Source: Prunus persica (taxonomy: Eukaryota > Streptophyta > Magnoliopsida > Rosales > Rosaceae). From it: a DNA stretch of 64,000 nt. Location: contig NC_034009.1 in NCBI RefSeq assembly GCF_000346465.2, forward strand, positions 26,006,042-26,070,041. The letters run 5' to 3'. Positions 45,343 through 58,856 of this stretch are shown here, in pieces (within the stretch, counting starts at the first letter, position 1; the number at the start of each line of letters is the position of its first letter). The translations under genes and the position numbers were made by a program. The notes under the pieces are model-generated. The model ran no database searches. It was not told the DNA's origin and worked only from the letters and a program-made list of their open reading frames with translations.

Positions 45343-48022
45343 GTTAATTAATCAATGATTAATGATGTGTAAACTGTCACAATTACCTATACATGATTAA
45401 TGATTAGTGTTATATCAAGATTGCAGGTGCTTTTGCCTTGCCTCTTTTTGTTTCTCTTGATGTTTTGTCTGTTGGCCTTTGTAAATATATTGTCTTGAGA
45501 AATAGGTTTCAAAATTTGTTAGGCTCTTCTTCTTCTTCTACTAAAGTCGGTTTGAAGTTTCGATTTCCTGTGTGGTGTAACAAATTGCGTACCAGTGAAT
45601 TGTGAGTGATACCTTCCTTGGAGGGGGAGAGAGAGAGGGGTAAGAGCGGTAGGAATTTTGTGTTGTGATCTTTCTAATTTTATTAGTGTCTGCAATAAGC
45701 AAGCTCAAAACGAATTCTGATAAAACATGTAACATAATGTAATAACAAAATATTATTTTAAAGGTTGAAATTATTTTGTCCACTCAAGCCTTTGCTTAGA
45801 GGCAAGGGGCTTGTAAGTTAAGAGTAGTTATCTCTGCACTCGAGGTCCTATGTTTGAATCCCCCTTTTCTAATATCGCTTGTATAAAAATTTAAAAATAA
45901 AACTTTGTCTTTAGAGAGAGGAAAGAAACCCTTGTGAATTGCTTGAGCTTTGATTCAATCCATGAAGAAAAGACAAAAAATAAACTGTGGGCTTATTGGA
46001 TCATTAAACACCATGCTATTGCTTTGCTGGGCTTAAAAAAATACCTGTGGTTCCTTTTTTGCTCTTGTTCAATTGGAAAGACTGTAATCAATCACAACCT
46101 TAACTGGAAGGAACAACTCAGCACGCTCCAATAAAAAATAACAAGATCAAAAGTCTTATATATATGACTTTACTGCATCAACTTCTAAAATAAGATTTTT
46201 CTCAGCCGGCAGCACAGAGTTCAAATAACCAATATAATGTCTAACTTCTAACTCCCTGATTAATATTGTAACCAAAATTTAATCTTGATTAGCTCTTCGT
46301 TGCCATCTGAGGACACTTTTTATTTTATTTTCCAATATAATAATAATTTTAGCTAAATGAGGAACCAAGGCTGCAGTCGTTTTTTTCTCACCAAGGAAGC
46401 ATCCCATAATCCTATTCTACATGTTCATGCACGAAAAATAATTGTAATATGCAGAAGTCCTTGGCAGAGCTCTGAAGGCATCTCTGGCTTTAATTTAAGG
46501 TATAATTCTCATTAGTAATAAAAATTAATGAAAATATAAGAATATATATCTGATTGCTCAGATAGGAAAAAAAAAAAAAAAAAAAAGTTTCCAGCCGCCC
46601 CTTGATTAAAAACAAAGGAAGAAGCTCCAAACAGCCAACCATGCATTACAAACGGCAAAAACAAAGCTCTTGTGTTTGCTCTACTAATGACAGTAAAAAG
46701 AAAAATATATATAAAAACTGGACCAGTCCAGAATGCCTTTTAATAATGATTAATGTCATATGTTCCACTGACGCAGCACACTAGCGTTTTTATCTGTCTA
46801 TATCAATAGACCCCAGTAAGTGCTTAGATTTAATAATTGATCTTGAGCCGTTCGATCTACTTCTGCTCTCTTGCTACCCTAAGGGCCCCTGCTATACCAG
46901 ACAAAAGGAAAAATTTAGCAATGTCTCTGAATTATAGGTCGTGTTCCACTTTGCCTTCTGAACTTTCAATTAGTTCTCGTTAACTTATGGTTCGTGTCAT
47001 GTCCTCCTGCAATTAGTTATGTCAATTATTCAGTCAAATTGAGGGTCACTTTCGTCCATTTAAGTTGGGACTTGATCTTACCCCTTACAAAAATATGATC
47101 AAGATTAGAAAATTGTAGATTAGATTTTCGTCGATGCTTGCATAAAGGTCATATAAAAATTTCATCTGTACTATTGAGTAATATATGAATTCAACTCTCT
47201 TTGCAATAACCTATGGAAAACCTAATAAACAAGGGTATTCCTACCAATCACTTCTTTTGGTGTTGCTTGAGAAACAAACAAAAAACAAAGCTTTGAAACT
47301 CCTACATTTTCAGCTCTTTCTTTCCTGCATAGGAAGGAACAAGTCCACACCACAACCATGGCATCCCTTCATCATCTTCCTTGTCTTCTCCTCTCTCTGT
47401 GGCTCACTCAATTTCCTGCAGGTTTTGCCTCCGATGCATCTATTAAAGCCACTTTCATAAACCCTTTGAGTTGCTCTGCAAAAATCATGACATGTAATGC
47501 CTCACTGTACCACATCAACATCAGTCTGAACAAAGAGCAAATTGCCTCTTTCTACTCTGTCTTTCCATCGGAGGTCAATCCTATAAAACACAACAGCAAA
47601 CAAGATTACCTCATAAGTGTGCCTTGTTCTTGCAAAAACATATCTGGCACTGTTGGATATTTCTATGATACAACTTACAAAGTGAAGCCATCAGACACAT
47701 TTTATGATGTCTCCAATCAAATTTACAGCGGCCAACCTTTGTCTGTCAAAGAAGAGCTACCGAAATTCGTTCCAGAAGCCAACTTTCCCATTCATCTTCC
47801 ATGTGGTTGCGTAGAAAGTGACTCTCAGATTGTGGTAACATATACAGTTCAGGAGCATGATACACTGTCGGATATTGGAATTCTGCTGTCTGCCAAGATT
47901 GATAACATAGAAAACATGAACAAAAATATGACTGAGAATCCTTCATTCATAGTTGTGGGTTGGGTGTTGTTTGTTCCCATGGAAAAGAATGGACTTAAAA
48001 CATCAAAAACAGGTGAGTTCTG
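45261..48022. repeat. Tandem duplication, unit B
   Basis: Second copy of the same block. Shared landmarks in the same order include TTTCAAAATTTGTTAGGCT, GTACCAGTGAATTGTGAGTG, AACATGTAACATAATGTAAT, GTCCTTGGCAGAGCT and CGGCAAAAACAAAGCTCTTG. It continues without a break into the full LysM kinase gene. Confidence 0.88.
45343..47357. other. Intergenic DNA of unit B
   Basis: Duplicate of the unit A spacer, without the 223-bp insertion. It carries a second copy of the peroxidase upstream region on the minus strand and the promoter side of the LysM kinase on the plus strand. No other gene seen. Confidence 0.5.
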
Positions 48023-50728
48023 TTTTAGACTTCTTGACTAAATTTCACGTGCTTGAAATATCTAAGAATCTATGTCCACAGTTGAAAAAAACAAAAAAAT
48101 GTTTCACAACCAACATGAATGAATTTGTTGGTCAACAATTTTTACCACAAAAAAAGAAGTTCTGAATCAAATTGAAATTTACTGGAAATCAGATTACTAC
48201 AAGGGTTTGATAATTATTTGATATGATGTAACTTCATTTCATTTTGCTTTGTTTTCTTTCAATCTTCCAATACTGCGGATTTATGTATTCTTACATAGAC
48301 AGGTTTATACACGCATTTCAGAAAATTCACAGATAGTTTTCCATGGGAGATGACGGTCATTGTTTTGTTTTTTATCATCAGGAATCAGACCCAAATGGAT
48401 AATACTGATTGGCATAATATTAGCTGTGACATTACTTTCAATCTGCACACTGATCCTTCTCCTTTATAGGAGACGAACACCAGAAAAAAAAGTGGAAGTT
48501 CCAAATAAATCTGTGTCCAGAAGCTCCAAAAGCTTGGCTGCCCACAGATCTTTTTCGTTGCATAATCAGTTACTTCATAAAGAAAACATGGAAGGTCAGA
48601 TTTAAACTCCAACCAACTCTAGAATTTAATAATTTGTGCATGTTGGATTAGCTATGTCAATATGCCTGGAGAGGGTGAAAATTGCTCATTACAGTTAACC
48701 TACATTGTTGGTTTTATAGATGGGCCAGTTTTTGAATCAGATGGACCGGTAATATTTGGTGTTGAGCAGATTGAAGAGGCTACCGGTTACTTTGATGAAA
48801 CTAGGAAAATTGGAGAGGGCGGATATGGTAGTGTGTACTTTGGAGTAATAGGGGAGAAGGTATGGAAAGACCCCACAAGTTTTTCTCCATTTCTACCTGA
48901 CAAAAGTTACAAAACTAAGCCACATTTATGTGGTTACATTAAGTTTCAGAAGATAACAGCTGCTTCAACTTTCAGGAGATTGCTGTAAAGAAGATGAAAT
49001 CGAATAGTACCAAAGAATTCTTTGCAGAGCTAAAGGTCTTATGCAAGATCCATCACATTAATGTGGTGAGCAATCATTTCTAAATAAATGACCTCCTCTG
49101 AGTTCTAACATGGTGTGAAAGAAAGGCTTTAGCAGAATGATCACTTGTGAAATCTCTGTTTTAGGTGGAGCTTTTGGGGTATGCAAGCGGAGATGACCAC
49201 CTCTATCTGGTGTATGAGTATGTTCAGAATGGATCACTGAGTGAACATCTTCATGATCCATTACTTAAAGGTATTCAAATCATTTCACAGCCACACACCT
49301 CTTTAAAAGGACCTTTTACATGGAGAGCTAATCATTAACTTGCAGCTAAATGAGATGAAGTTAACCAAACAAATCCAAACTTAAGTATCAGAACAGGCTT
49401 TATACTAGTACTCATCTGGAACAAAGACTATATGTTTTCAAACTTAGGTCATATATCTAATAAGATTCTGGAGTTTTTTGCGTGCTTGGATCCTTAACCT
49501 ACAAAGCATCGTTAGGAACTTCACTAAACTGGGCTATTAAATTAGGTCACCAGCCACTCTCTTGGACTGCAAGAACACAAATTGCACTGGATGCTGCAAA
49601 AGGTATTGAATACATTCATGACCACACAAAAGCCCGATACGTGCACCGTGATATAAAGACAAGCAATATTCTACTTGATGAGGGGCTCAGGGCAAAGGTA
49701 ACTAAAAAATGAATTCATTCTCCACCATGGGGATCTTTTTAATGCAGCCGTGTTTGATTAAAGTTTTACTGAATTTTATTGTACAACTTCTGTTAAAAGT
49801 TAGTAGGTTAAAATTCATTTCTGTAGGTGGCAGATTTTGGTTTGGCAAAGCTTGTTGGAAGAACCAATGAAGAAGACATTATAGCGACAAGGTTGGTTGG
49901 AACACCAGGCTATCTTCCCCCAGAGTAAGTTTTATGTCTTTGCCTTTTATACAACTATCACAAAGGACACTATGGTAAACCTTCACATAGAAGCAAGTTT
50001 GTCTTAGTTGTTGGTATATCTGACCTGACCTACTATGTGTTTCTGAAAGATCTGTGAAGGAGCTCCAGGTGACTCACAAAACTGATGTGTTTGCATTCGG
50101 AGTGGTGCTAGCGGAGCTGATCACAGGGCAACGTGCACTTTTCCGTGACAACCGTGAGCCTGAGAAGATGAAATCTTTAATTACAGTTGTAAGTTTCCAC
50201 AGACTTTGACATATATTTACATGTTAAAACAGAGTTTATCACAACCACACATGAAACATGAAGTGAACAGATATCTATGTTTGTCCAATGATTGTACTTT
50301 AACAAATATCTATGCATGCATTCCACAAGAGTACAATCTAAATTTAATTTCCAACACATCGTCAGATTAAAAAGATATTCCAAGACGAGGATCCAGAATC
50401 AGCTTTAGAGGCTGCCACAGATGGAAATCTCCGGAGCAACTATCCCATGGAAGACATATTCAAGGTTTGCTTTTTTAATTATATACCCTTTTGTCTTTCT
50501 TGTTTTATTGCTTCGAAGATAGAAAAAAAAGAGTCAGAGATTCAGATCATATATGTATTGCAGATGGCAGAGATTGCTGAGTGGTGTTTGAGTGAAGAAG
50601 CAGTGGAGAGGCCAGAGATGCGGGAGATTGTTGTGATGCTCTCACAGATTATGGTATCTTCAATTGAATGGGAAGCATCGCTTGGTGGGAATAGCCAGGT
50701 TTTCAGTGGTGTATTTAATGGAAGATGA
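47358..50728 (+). CDS. LysM receptor-like kinase (LYK type)
   Basis: Plasma-membrane receptor kinase of the family that senses chitin, lipo-chitooligosaccharides or peptidoglycan. Ten exons: 47358-48012, 48382-48594, 48720-48859, 48976-49065, 49165-49270, 49546-49697, 49827-49924, 50050-50188, 50366-50464 and 50564-50728, 1857 nt, 618 residues. Signal peptide about 1-25. Three LysM modules lie between about 46 and 207 with CxC pairs at 90-92 and 149-151. The transmembrane segment is about 225-247. The kinase domain follows, with the GEGGYG loop at 321-326, Lys341 in EIAVKK, HRD at 435-437, DFG at 455-457 and [10 protein letters not shown]. All catalytic residues are present, so it should be an active RD kinase. 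It looks closest to the LYK3-type (At1g51940-like) group, but that placement is from memory. The first exon has a broken duplicate at 44591. Confidence 0.95.
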
Positions 50729-51530
50729 TCCTAAAACACTTGTTCACACAGTGATTGCTCGTTTTCTGCTAAATGATCTTCTTCTTTTTTGGGTGTAATT
50801 TTGTTACATGTATTTTCATCGTATATCAATCAAGTGAGTTTCTAGATAATTTGTTGTATTTTCTTTCCCTTCTTAAGTCTCTAACTAATTTTGTGTTGTA
50901 GTCAAATGCAGCTCTAGTAGCTCGTAACCAGTTTGTAATTTTTCAATGTTTGGCATATAAAGTAAGACAAATAAATAAAAAGACATGTATAAAGTTATTA
51001 GTTTGATTCTTGTTTTAATGTAATAATAAGATTGATATTGGAAAAAAAAAAGAAAAAGGAAAACAAACGAACCTTTTGATCAAAACCAAATGTAGTAACC
51101 CTTTATATGCTTTGATCCCACCCACAACTCTTGGCCTTAGCTTGGGGTTTTTCTCTTCACATTTTTGTGTATGTGTGTGTGTTTTTAGGCTTATTTATTG
51201 TAATACCTCCTGAAACTTCAGTCAAATCTCACTTTACTTCCCAAAGTCAAAGTGACCCACTCAACCCCCTTGATCATGGTTTTGTGTTTCACTTTATCCC
51301 TCACTGTTAATGCCATTCAAAAAACTGTCAAAAATGCTAATGTGGCAGGGTCATTATGGTAAAAGCACACACGGTGGCCAATTGCTAAGCATAGTCAGCA
51401 TCCTACGTAGCATAGTGTACCCCATAGACTTTTAAAATCCAAATTGAAGTAGCTCAATTCTTAGATTTAGGCAAAAGAAAAAGCTTCTTAGTAGAAATAA
51501 TTTAGGGATTGGGGTTTGGAGTATATAATT

Positions 51531-51532
<2 letters not shown>
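50729..51532. other. Intergenic
   Basis: 3' flank of the LysM kinase, then AT-rich DNA. Nothing else recognised. Confidence 0.5.

Positions 51533-51590
<58 letters not shown>
51533..51590. repeat. GA microsatellite
   Basis: AG/GA dinucleotide array of about 58 bp upstream of the Mutator-like transposase gene. Confidence 0.95.
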
Positions 51591-51593
<3 letters not shown>

Positions 51594-51621
51594 CGAAATA
51601 TTAGAGAGATTGAAAAGGACA

Positions 51622-52900
51622 ATGACGGTGCCGAGAGAGAAAGGAGGTTCTCAATTCGAGTACGGTAAGTGGCCCTTCTATTTTGAAATGGAATCAATGA
51701 GAGTGAGAGATTTACAGAGTGTAGTCCAGGTTTAAGCTTCATTATTGTCTGCTGGCTTTGGTGGGTTGGGTCCAAAGGTGTTGAGTTTGAAAAGACTGGA
51801 ATAAAAAATTATTGTGGTCCCCTATGTCTTGCTGTTATGTTTTCCTGTTTACTAGTTGTTTAAAGGTTCTTTTAGTACTTTAAAAATGTTGGTTGAGTGT
51901 GAATCTTGCTCCATGTCAGTTTACTAGTAGTTTGATGGTTCTGTTGTCCTTTTTAAAATGTACATATGACTAGGCAGTGGTTAAAGTATCTTTTTTTTAT
52001 GTTCTGTTGTGCAGATGACAAAGGAATAGTCATCTTTGAAGTACATCATAGAGGTAGAATGGTAAAATCCCCAAACCTCAATGAGTGGTGGTTTTATGTG
52101 GAGGGATATATTGATTATTTAGATTGGTGTCTTCTGGACTACATAAATTTGTTAGAGATATATAAGTATGCAAAAGAGCTTGGCTACCATGACCAAGTGG
52201 TTGTGACAGGGATACAAAATGGTAAAAAAGTGTGTGTAGAAAGTGATGCTTAGCTACTTGAATGGTGTCATTTGGTGCCTTCTAGCTTTGAAAGAGTGAT
52301 TGTAATTTACTTGGAACACCACACTGTTATTAATGTGGATGAAACTGTAGTGGCTTGGAGGGAGAGGGGTCCTATTGCAAGAAACCTAACTGCTAAATTT
52401 GAACATGAAGATGAGAGTGAAGAACAGTCTAGTTATGAGGGTATATATGAGAAGGATGAGGATTATGAAGAGGCTGTTGAAGAGGCTATAAATGCGGAGG
52501 ATGATGGTGATGAAGAGGGCTATATATGAAAAGGTTGAGAATGGCAAAAGGGCTTAAAATGAGAATGAAGACAATGAAGAACATGAGGAAGACCCTAAAT
52601 TTTATGACAGTGCTTATGAGCAAAAGTGAAGATGAACAATGCTTGCTGGAAAAGGATGATAAAGCATTTGACAACTATGTTGACCACAATGCTACACATA
52701 TTGATATACAAATGAATGAGAGAATTCAAATGATATGGTTGTAAGTGATGTTAATATCTTGGATAGTAGCTCATGTGATGAGGTTGATATGCCTATGAGA
52801 AAGAGGAAAATGAAACTGCCCAAGTTTGATGATTTTAGGCCTGACACAGATTTGACTAACCCAATCTTTAAGATTGGTTTAAGATTTCTCAGTGTCTATG
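51622..52900 (+). pseudogene. MULE transposase, N-terminal piece
   Basis: A possible short first exon (MTVPREKGGSQFEY) ends at GTAAGTGG near 51665. The next exon opens after TTGTGCAG at 52018 with DDKGIVIFEVHHRG, the usual N-terminal block of plant MULE transposases. A long acidic region follows (EHEDESEEQSSYEG, EKDEDYEEAVEEA). The frame is broken by TAG near 52251, TGA near 52527 and later shifts. It then reads FRPDTDLTNPIFKIGLRFLS up to the solo LTR insertion at 52901. Confidence 0.75.
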
Positions 52901-55337
52901 TGACAGGACCCGACCCAATTTCCACTTGGAATCTGAACCGAACCCTGTACGTATCCGACACCTAGCGGGTGCCGGGCACAAATGACCGAATTGCTCTTCT
53001 AACTAAAACCAAATTTTCTTCAAGTCCGACTTCTGCCCAAAATTCGACAGAGTCTCCCCTATAAATGCTCATTTCCCAAAATATTTCCACTGTACAAAAA
53101 GCAATATATACATATATCTTAACCGTTCAGCATGCGTCAATATAAAATTCTAGCAATCCAACACTAGAACTAAATGGCCTCAGCCCTTACAACAATCCTA
53201 GGGCAATATCAGGACAACTAATTTGAAAATTTACAATGAAACAAATCGATTACAAAAGAAATCCTACATAAGGAAAGGATGGAGAGGAATGTGGTGTCTG
53301 CCCTATGGTAGCGCTTTGGTACACGATTATTGTCTGGGGGCGCAAAACATTCAAAAATGTGAGTGGACAAAAATAAAGTTTTAGAAAATAGAATACGAAC
53401 ATACTAACCCCACTGTTAAAACATTTAGAAAACTCAATAAAATTCACATTCTATACTCGTACAGAAATCGAACATGCATATTTATATACATATAACTAAT
53501 CACGCATTTACATAAATCATTAAATCGGTTAAAGCATTGAAAAATCAATATTTCATTCTCTCCTAGGTGTACCCATTATATAACCGTCAATTCCTTAATT
53601 TCCGTCAATTCCCACAGTTTACCGTCAATTCCTTATTTTCCATCAATTCCACGTGTTACAATTTGTGACACGTCCTTGCAGGCCTCGGTAACACAAACTT
53701 GACCCAAGTGGCAATCCTTGCAGGATTTAGGGGCATTTAATCAACCTGATAAGCATTCCTCGCTCCGGACGGTTCGGGCTTCCTCGAAACTCGTGGGGCA
53801 TTGTCAAACGTGCGCTGACTCAACCGAAGGCAACTATTATGTCCGTGGACATTATTATAACCGAAGGCAACAATTATCCGATGGCAACATATTATATGAG
53901 GCAACATTTTACCCGAAGGCAACATGGGTACCTATGGTGGTTTAAAAACATTTCCTGAAAAAAAAAAAATTATGAAACTATTTCTCATTCCATCCTTAAA
54001 TCCTGTTGCCATTATTCTCCCTACTTTCTAAGTCATGCTCATTTTAAATATAACAGATACCAAAAATTTAGAATTTTAAATACTTATGCTTGGAAAGCAA
54101 CAGTCAATAATAACTCATTCAAGATCAAATAATGAAACTTTAATTGCATAAAATCATTTATAAAATAAAAGTCCACTCACTAAGCGTCCGAGCTAGCTTG
54201 ACCCTTTGAGGATCCCTCCTGCGAGTCTGACAGTGCCTGAGTACCTGATTTAAGCCATTAAAAATATTTAATTAATGAAATTGCCCAACATAATTATTAA
54301 ATCCAAAACTCTGACCCCCGGCTTCTAAAAGTGCGTGTACATAGTTTAAGACCATTCATATGCCCACTTTAAACATCTCCAATGATTAGAACGGTCTGAA
54401 AAGACCCAAGACTCGGTAAGCGATAAATTTCTCGAAATAGTCAACCCGGGACCCCGTGGGGTCCACGACCTCCAATTCTCAATCCGAGAGTTCCAATAGG
54501 TTTCATACATTTTAACAACCATGTCCTGCAAGTTTGGTCCGAATCGGACGGTCGGATTGACCACGATCGTATGATCGGACGGTTATCGTTTAGTTAAACT
54601 TTGAATTATTGAATCGGAATATTCGGGACTCCGATTCACGATCTACGAAATCCTACACGATTCTAGGAGTGCCTAGATCAACATATATTAAATTGAAGAC
54701 AATCCAATTGTTCAAACATATCGAACCCGGATAACACACAATAGGTGAAATCTGTTCAAGACTCAAACGACATCCGAATTGAAATTCGAGCACACCTACG
54801 CGCTCATGACAACACGAGGATCACATCATGACAAAATGTGGCCTCACCACCTTGCCTACGGGCCGCCACACTAGCCAGCAGCGCGTGGTTGTGTAGAGTA
54901 ATTTCTGGCGACGGAAAAACTCCACATCGCCGGCCACGCTTCCTACCATAGCTACTTCTCGAGGCGGGGATCATTTTATTCAACTACGGGGAGGCCTAAT
55001 TTGAATAGCAACCGGCCGGAATTTCATTTTGAAATTCGGCCAAAATCGAGGTTCAAAATTGGGTTCCTAAACGCGAGTATCGATCAATTCCTACCCAACA
55101 TGCAGCTAGGGTTTGGAAAAAGAGTGAGAAACCTCACCTTATCCGCCAGAAATGGGCGGCGGTCGGAGCTATGCAACGACAGAAAGAAACTGGTTCGAAC
55201 TAGTGGATATCGCTGGGAAGACTCGAGCTCTCCGGCCAAGAAAAGCGGTGATTCGTGATTGTGGGCTCGAGCCAGTTCAAATGGGGCCGGTGCCGGTCCT
55301 TGCTGTGGCCGGATCTGAAAGAATCAGAGAGAGAGAG

Positions 55338-55382
<45 letters not shown>

Positions 55383-55657
55383 GTTTTTAGATTTTCTAAA
55401 GCCAACTTTGAAATATTTACAAGTTTGCCGCTGAACTATTTTTTATCACCATTTCTTCATGACAACTCCGATTCGAGCCCACTATGTGTCTACGGAATCA
55501 TCTCGACGTGCTCTATGCAACGGTCTAATGAAAACTTCCAAATTCCATCCCAATCAAAAAGACAACTTTTAAATCTTTTAAAATATTCCATGGGCAAAAT
55601 AGTCTTTTATCAGAATAAATTAAAAATTAAAAATTGATTTAGGATCGGGTTGTTACA
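52901..55657. mobile_element. Gypsy solo LTR
   Basis: Starts TGACAGGACCCGACCC and ends GTTGTTACA. It is flanked by a perfect CTATG duplication (52896-52900 and 55658-55662), with no internal region. It is clearly related to the LTRs at 9136 and 16392 but much diverged. It is probably left by recombination between the two LTRs of a full element. It carries four CCGTCAATTCC words near 53590-53650, about five GAAGGCAAC words near 53825-53925, and a GA array at 55326-55380. Confidence 0.92.
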
Positions 55658-55985
55658 CTATGTATTTAGAAAAGTAGTGAGAAACTATTCAGTGTTGAAT
55701 AGAAGGAAAATTAGGTTCTCAAAGGATGATAAAGATATGGTTATAGCAGTTTGTGATGAGATCAAGAATGGAAAATGTCCATGGTTTGTTTATGCTTTAG
55801 CTGTAAAAGGAAGTAGCATGGTTCAAATTAAGAGGTATGAAGAGGAGCATACTTGTGGGACTGTTGAACGCAATGTCCATGCTAACTCATCATGATTAGC
55901 AGAGAGATATTCTACACACTGTCTGGAATAATAAATTGGGATGTAGGAGCTTGTAAGGAGATGGTGAATGAAGATCTATGTGTCA
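55658..55985 (+). pseudogene. MULE transposase, DNA-binding piece
   Basis: Resumes directly after the solo LTR: VFRKVVRNYSVLNRRKIRFS, then CDEIKNGKCPWFVYAL and RYEEEHTCGTVERN, with Cys, Cys, His and Cys spaced as in the MuDR zinc-binding domain. A TGA and frameshifts follow. KEMVNEDLC near 55962 is the last recognisable part before the truncated gypsy element. Confidence 0.8.
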
Positions 55986-57737
55986 TAGCTTTAAAATCCA
56001 ACGCCTTTGTCTTAAATTCAACTCGTTCTAAGTGAATAAGTACTTCAAACTCTTATGACCTGAGTAGAGTTCAAAACGTTCCCCATAAATAATGTCTCCA
56101 CACTTTCAATACATGAACAATGGCTGCTAGTTCTAAATCATGTGTCGGGTAATTTTTCTCATGTTATTTCAATTGACGAGAAGCATAAGTAACAACTCTG
56201 TCAGATTGCAGCAAAACAAATCCTAAACCATGCAATGATGCATCAATATACACTATATAACTTACACCTATTATTGGTATAATTAACACAGGAGCTGATG
56301 TTAATCGAGTTTTTAACTCTTGAAATGCTTCTTCACATTTATCATCCCAAATAAACTTAACTCCCTTTTGTGTCAACTTGGTCATTGGATTAGCTATCCG
56401 AGAAAAATCCTTGATAAACTTCCTATAGTAGCCAGCCAAACTAAGAAAACTTTGAATCTCATGAACATTTTTCGGCTGTTTCCAATTCAGCACTACTTCT
56501 ACTTTTGCAAGATCTACGGCGATGTCTTCTTTTGAAATAACATGTCCTAAAAACTTCACTTCTGTCAACCAAAATTCACACTTACTTAGCTTGGCAAATA
56601 ACTTGTGTTCTCTCAATGTTTGTAGAACAATTGACAGGTGTTGCTCATGTTCTTCTTGAGATGATGAATAAATGAGAATATCATTAATGAACACAATCAC
56701 AAATTGATCCAGATAAGGTCGAAAAACTCGATTTATTAAATCCATGAAAACTGCCAAAACATTTGTCAATCCAAAAGGCATTACTAGGAATTCATAATGT
56801 CCATATCGTGTTCGAAATGCAGTTTTCGATACATCTTTTGCTTTTACTCGTAATTGGTGATAACCAGAGCAAAGATCAATCTTTAAGAAGTATCGGGAAC
56901 CTTGCAGTTGATCAAACAGGTCATCAATCCTAGGTAATGGGTACTTGTTCTTGATGGTGATTCTATTTAATTGACGATAGTCAATACACATCCTTAGACT
57001 TTGATCACTTTTCTTCACAAAAAGTGCAGGAAAACCTCATGGTGAGGTACTAGGACGAATGAAACATTTTCTTTCAAGTTCTTGAAGTTGTGTTTTGAGT
57101 TCTTTCAACTCTGTTGGTGCCATCCGATGTTCCGATGTGGAGGTATAGAGATAGGTGATGTGCTAGGGTAGATATCTATAGAAAATTCCACTTCACGTTC
57201 TAGGGGTAATCCAGATAACTCTTCTGGGAAAACATCACTGAAATTTTTCACTATAGGAATAAGCTCAAGTTTCGGATCGCCTAGATCCTTATTGGCCATG
57301 TGAGCAATCAATCTCAAATAATTACAATTTCTATTATTCAAGATTGATTCAGGTTTGCAACTATTCCTATTTCCATAAAAACTGAATGTTTTCCCCTCAC
57401 TGACAATCATAGTCACCTTCTTTCTACCACAATCAAGAATAACTTTAAGGTGGGTAAGCAAGTCCATCCCCAATATTACATCATACACCATGAATTTCAA
57501 TATCATCAGGTCAACAAGAAGTTTATGATCTGATATCTCTATTGGGTAGGATCTACACAACTTATTAACTTCAACACATTTACCCAATGGAGATGCAATC
57601 ATCAACGAGGATTTCATAAATTCATATTCTAATCCAAGAATATATGCAAATGACATGGATATGAATGAATTTTTAGCATCGGGGTCAAATAATATTCTAG
57701 CCCACGAGTTAAAAACTAGAAATGTACCTTCCACCAC
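55985..57737 (-). pseudogene. Truncated gypsy protease, RT and start of RNase H
   Basis: 57737-57105 is the protease region. FDPDAKNSF sits where DPGATHSF is expected, so the active-site loop is altered; VILGMDLL and FPEELSGLP follow. 57018-56164 is RT, with [48 protein letters not shown], the catalytic FINDILIYS (Asn in place of the first Asp of the DD pair) and [12 protein letters not shown]. RNase H begins with [13 protein letters not shown] and decays near 55985. Confidence 0.85.
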
Positions 57738-57906
57738 AGTATGTTCATTCGGCTATGTCACTTGTCCAACAACATATACTCGTCCTTGAGTGAGTTGTTC
57801 TGGTTTCCTTGCTATTCCTAACGCCCTAGGCCTTTGTTGTGTAGGTTGTCCCCTTGGACGTTGTGTCTGTTGATTAGCAGGACCTCTAAACTGATTCTGT
57901 GAATCT

Positions 57907-58830
57907 TCATATGGGGCTTGGTGCGGAGCACGGTACTATGTTTCTAAAGCTCGAAATTATTGTTGTGGTGCACAGAACTGTGGTTGTGGAACAACAGGTA
58001 TCTGATATGATTGTAGCTGGGGACAATCCCTCCGGTAATGTCCTATATGCCGACAATGATATCCTGAGTTTTGAGTGCCTAAAATGATCTTGGATTTTGA
58101 TACCGGGAACGAGAGGGAAAAAATCTTTGGTGTTTACTACTTTATCCCCCGTTAGGATTCTTAGGTTCAAAAACTCTCTTAAAACCAAGTATCCTTTGTT
58201 CGGCCATTAAGGCACGATCAACAACTTCAGCATACTTTTTCGTTGACCTCTAGCCTCAACCCTTCTTCACATTTCTTTGCTTTTGCAGACTCATCAAGAA
58301 TCATGTAAGGAGCAAAACGCATAAGTTCTTCAAACTTAGCTTGATATTGTCCCACAGTCATATCACCTTGATACATATTAGTGAACTCACGTACCTTCAT
58401 GGTTTCATGGTTTCATAGTTTCGGGAAAATATTTCTCCAGAAATATTGTCTCAAAGGCAACCCAAGTTGCAATCTCAACATCAGGCATAGCCAAGATAGA
58501 TTCCCACCAATGATAAGCATGTCCTTCCAAATAGGTAGAAGCAATGGTTACTTTCAGGTTTCCAGGAACTCTTTGTTCATTCATCTTTCTCCTCATTTGT
58601 CTTAACCACTCTTCTGCTACTATAAGGTTTGGATCACCCTTGAACACAGGTGGTCGTGTCTTACGAAATTCTCCTTGAATCTTCATTATTTGATCATCTT
58701 GAGTTTCCTAATGGGGTTCATGGTTATGTTGATTTGTCTCACGAATGGCAGATGCCATATCCTGAATGGTTAACATTATTCTCATACCATCACTCACATC
58801 ATTCTCATTTTGTTCTTCTACTCTAGCCAT
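57907..58830 (-). pseudogene. Truncated gypsy gag
   Basis: The start near 58830 reads MARVEEQNEN. The gag core at 58405-58686 shows PPVFKGDPNLIVAEEWLRQM and LEGHAYHWWESI. Beyond 58405 the frame is lost several times; a basic and proline-rich stretch at 57907-58188 is the likely remainder. Confidence 0.7.
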
Positions 58831-58856
58831 CTTAATAATTGAACCTTGATACCAAA

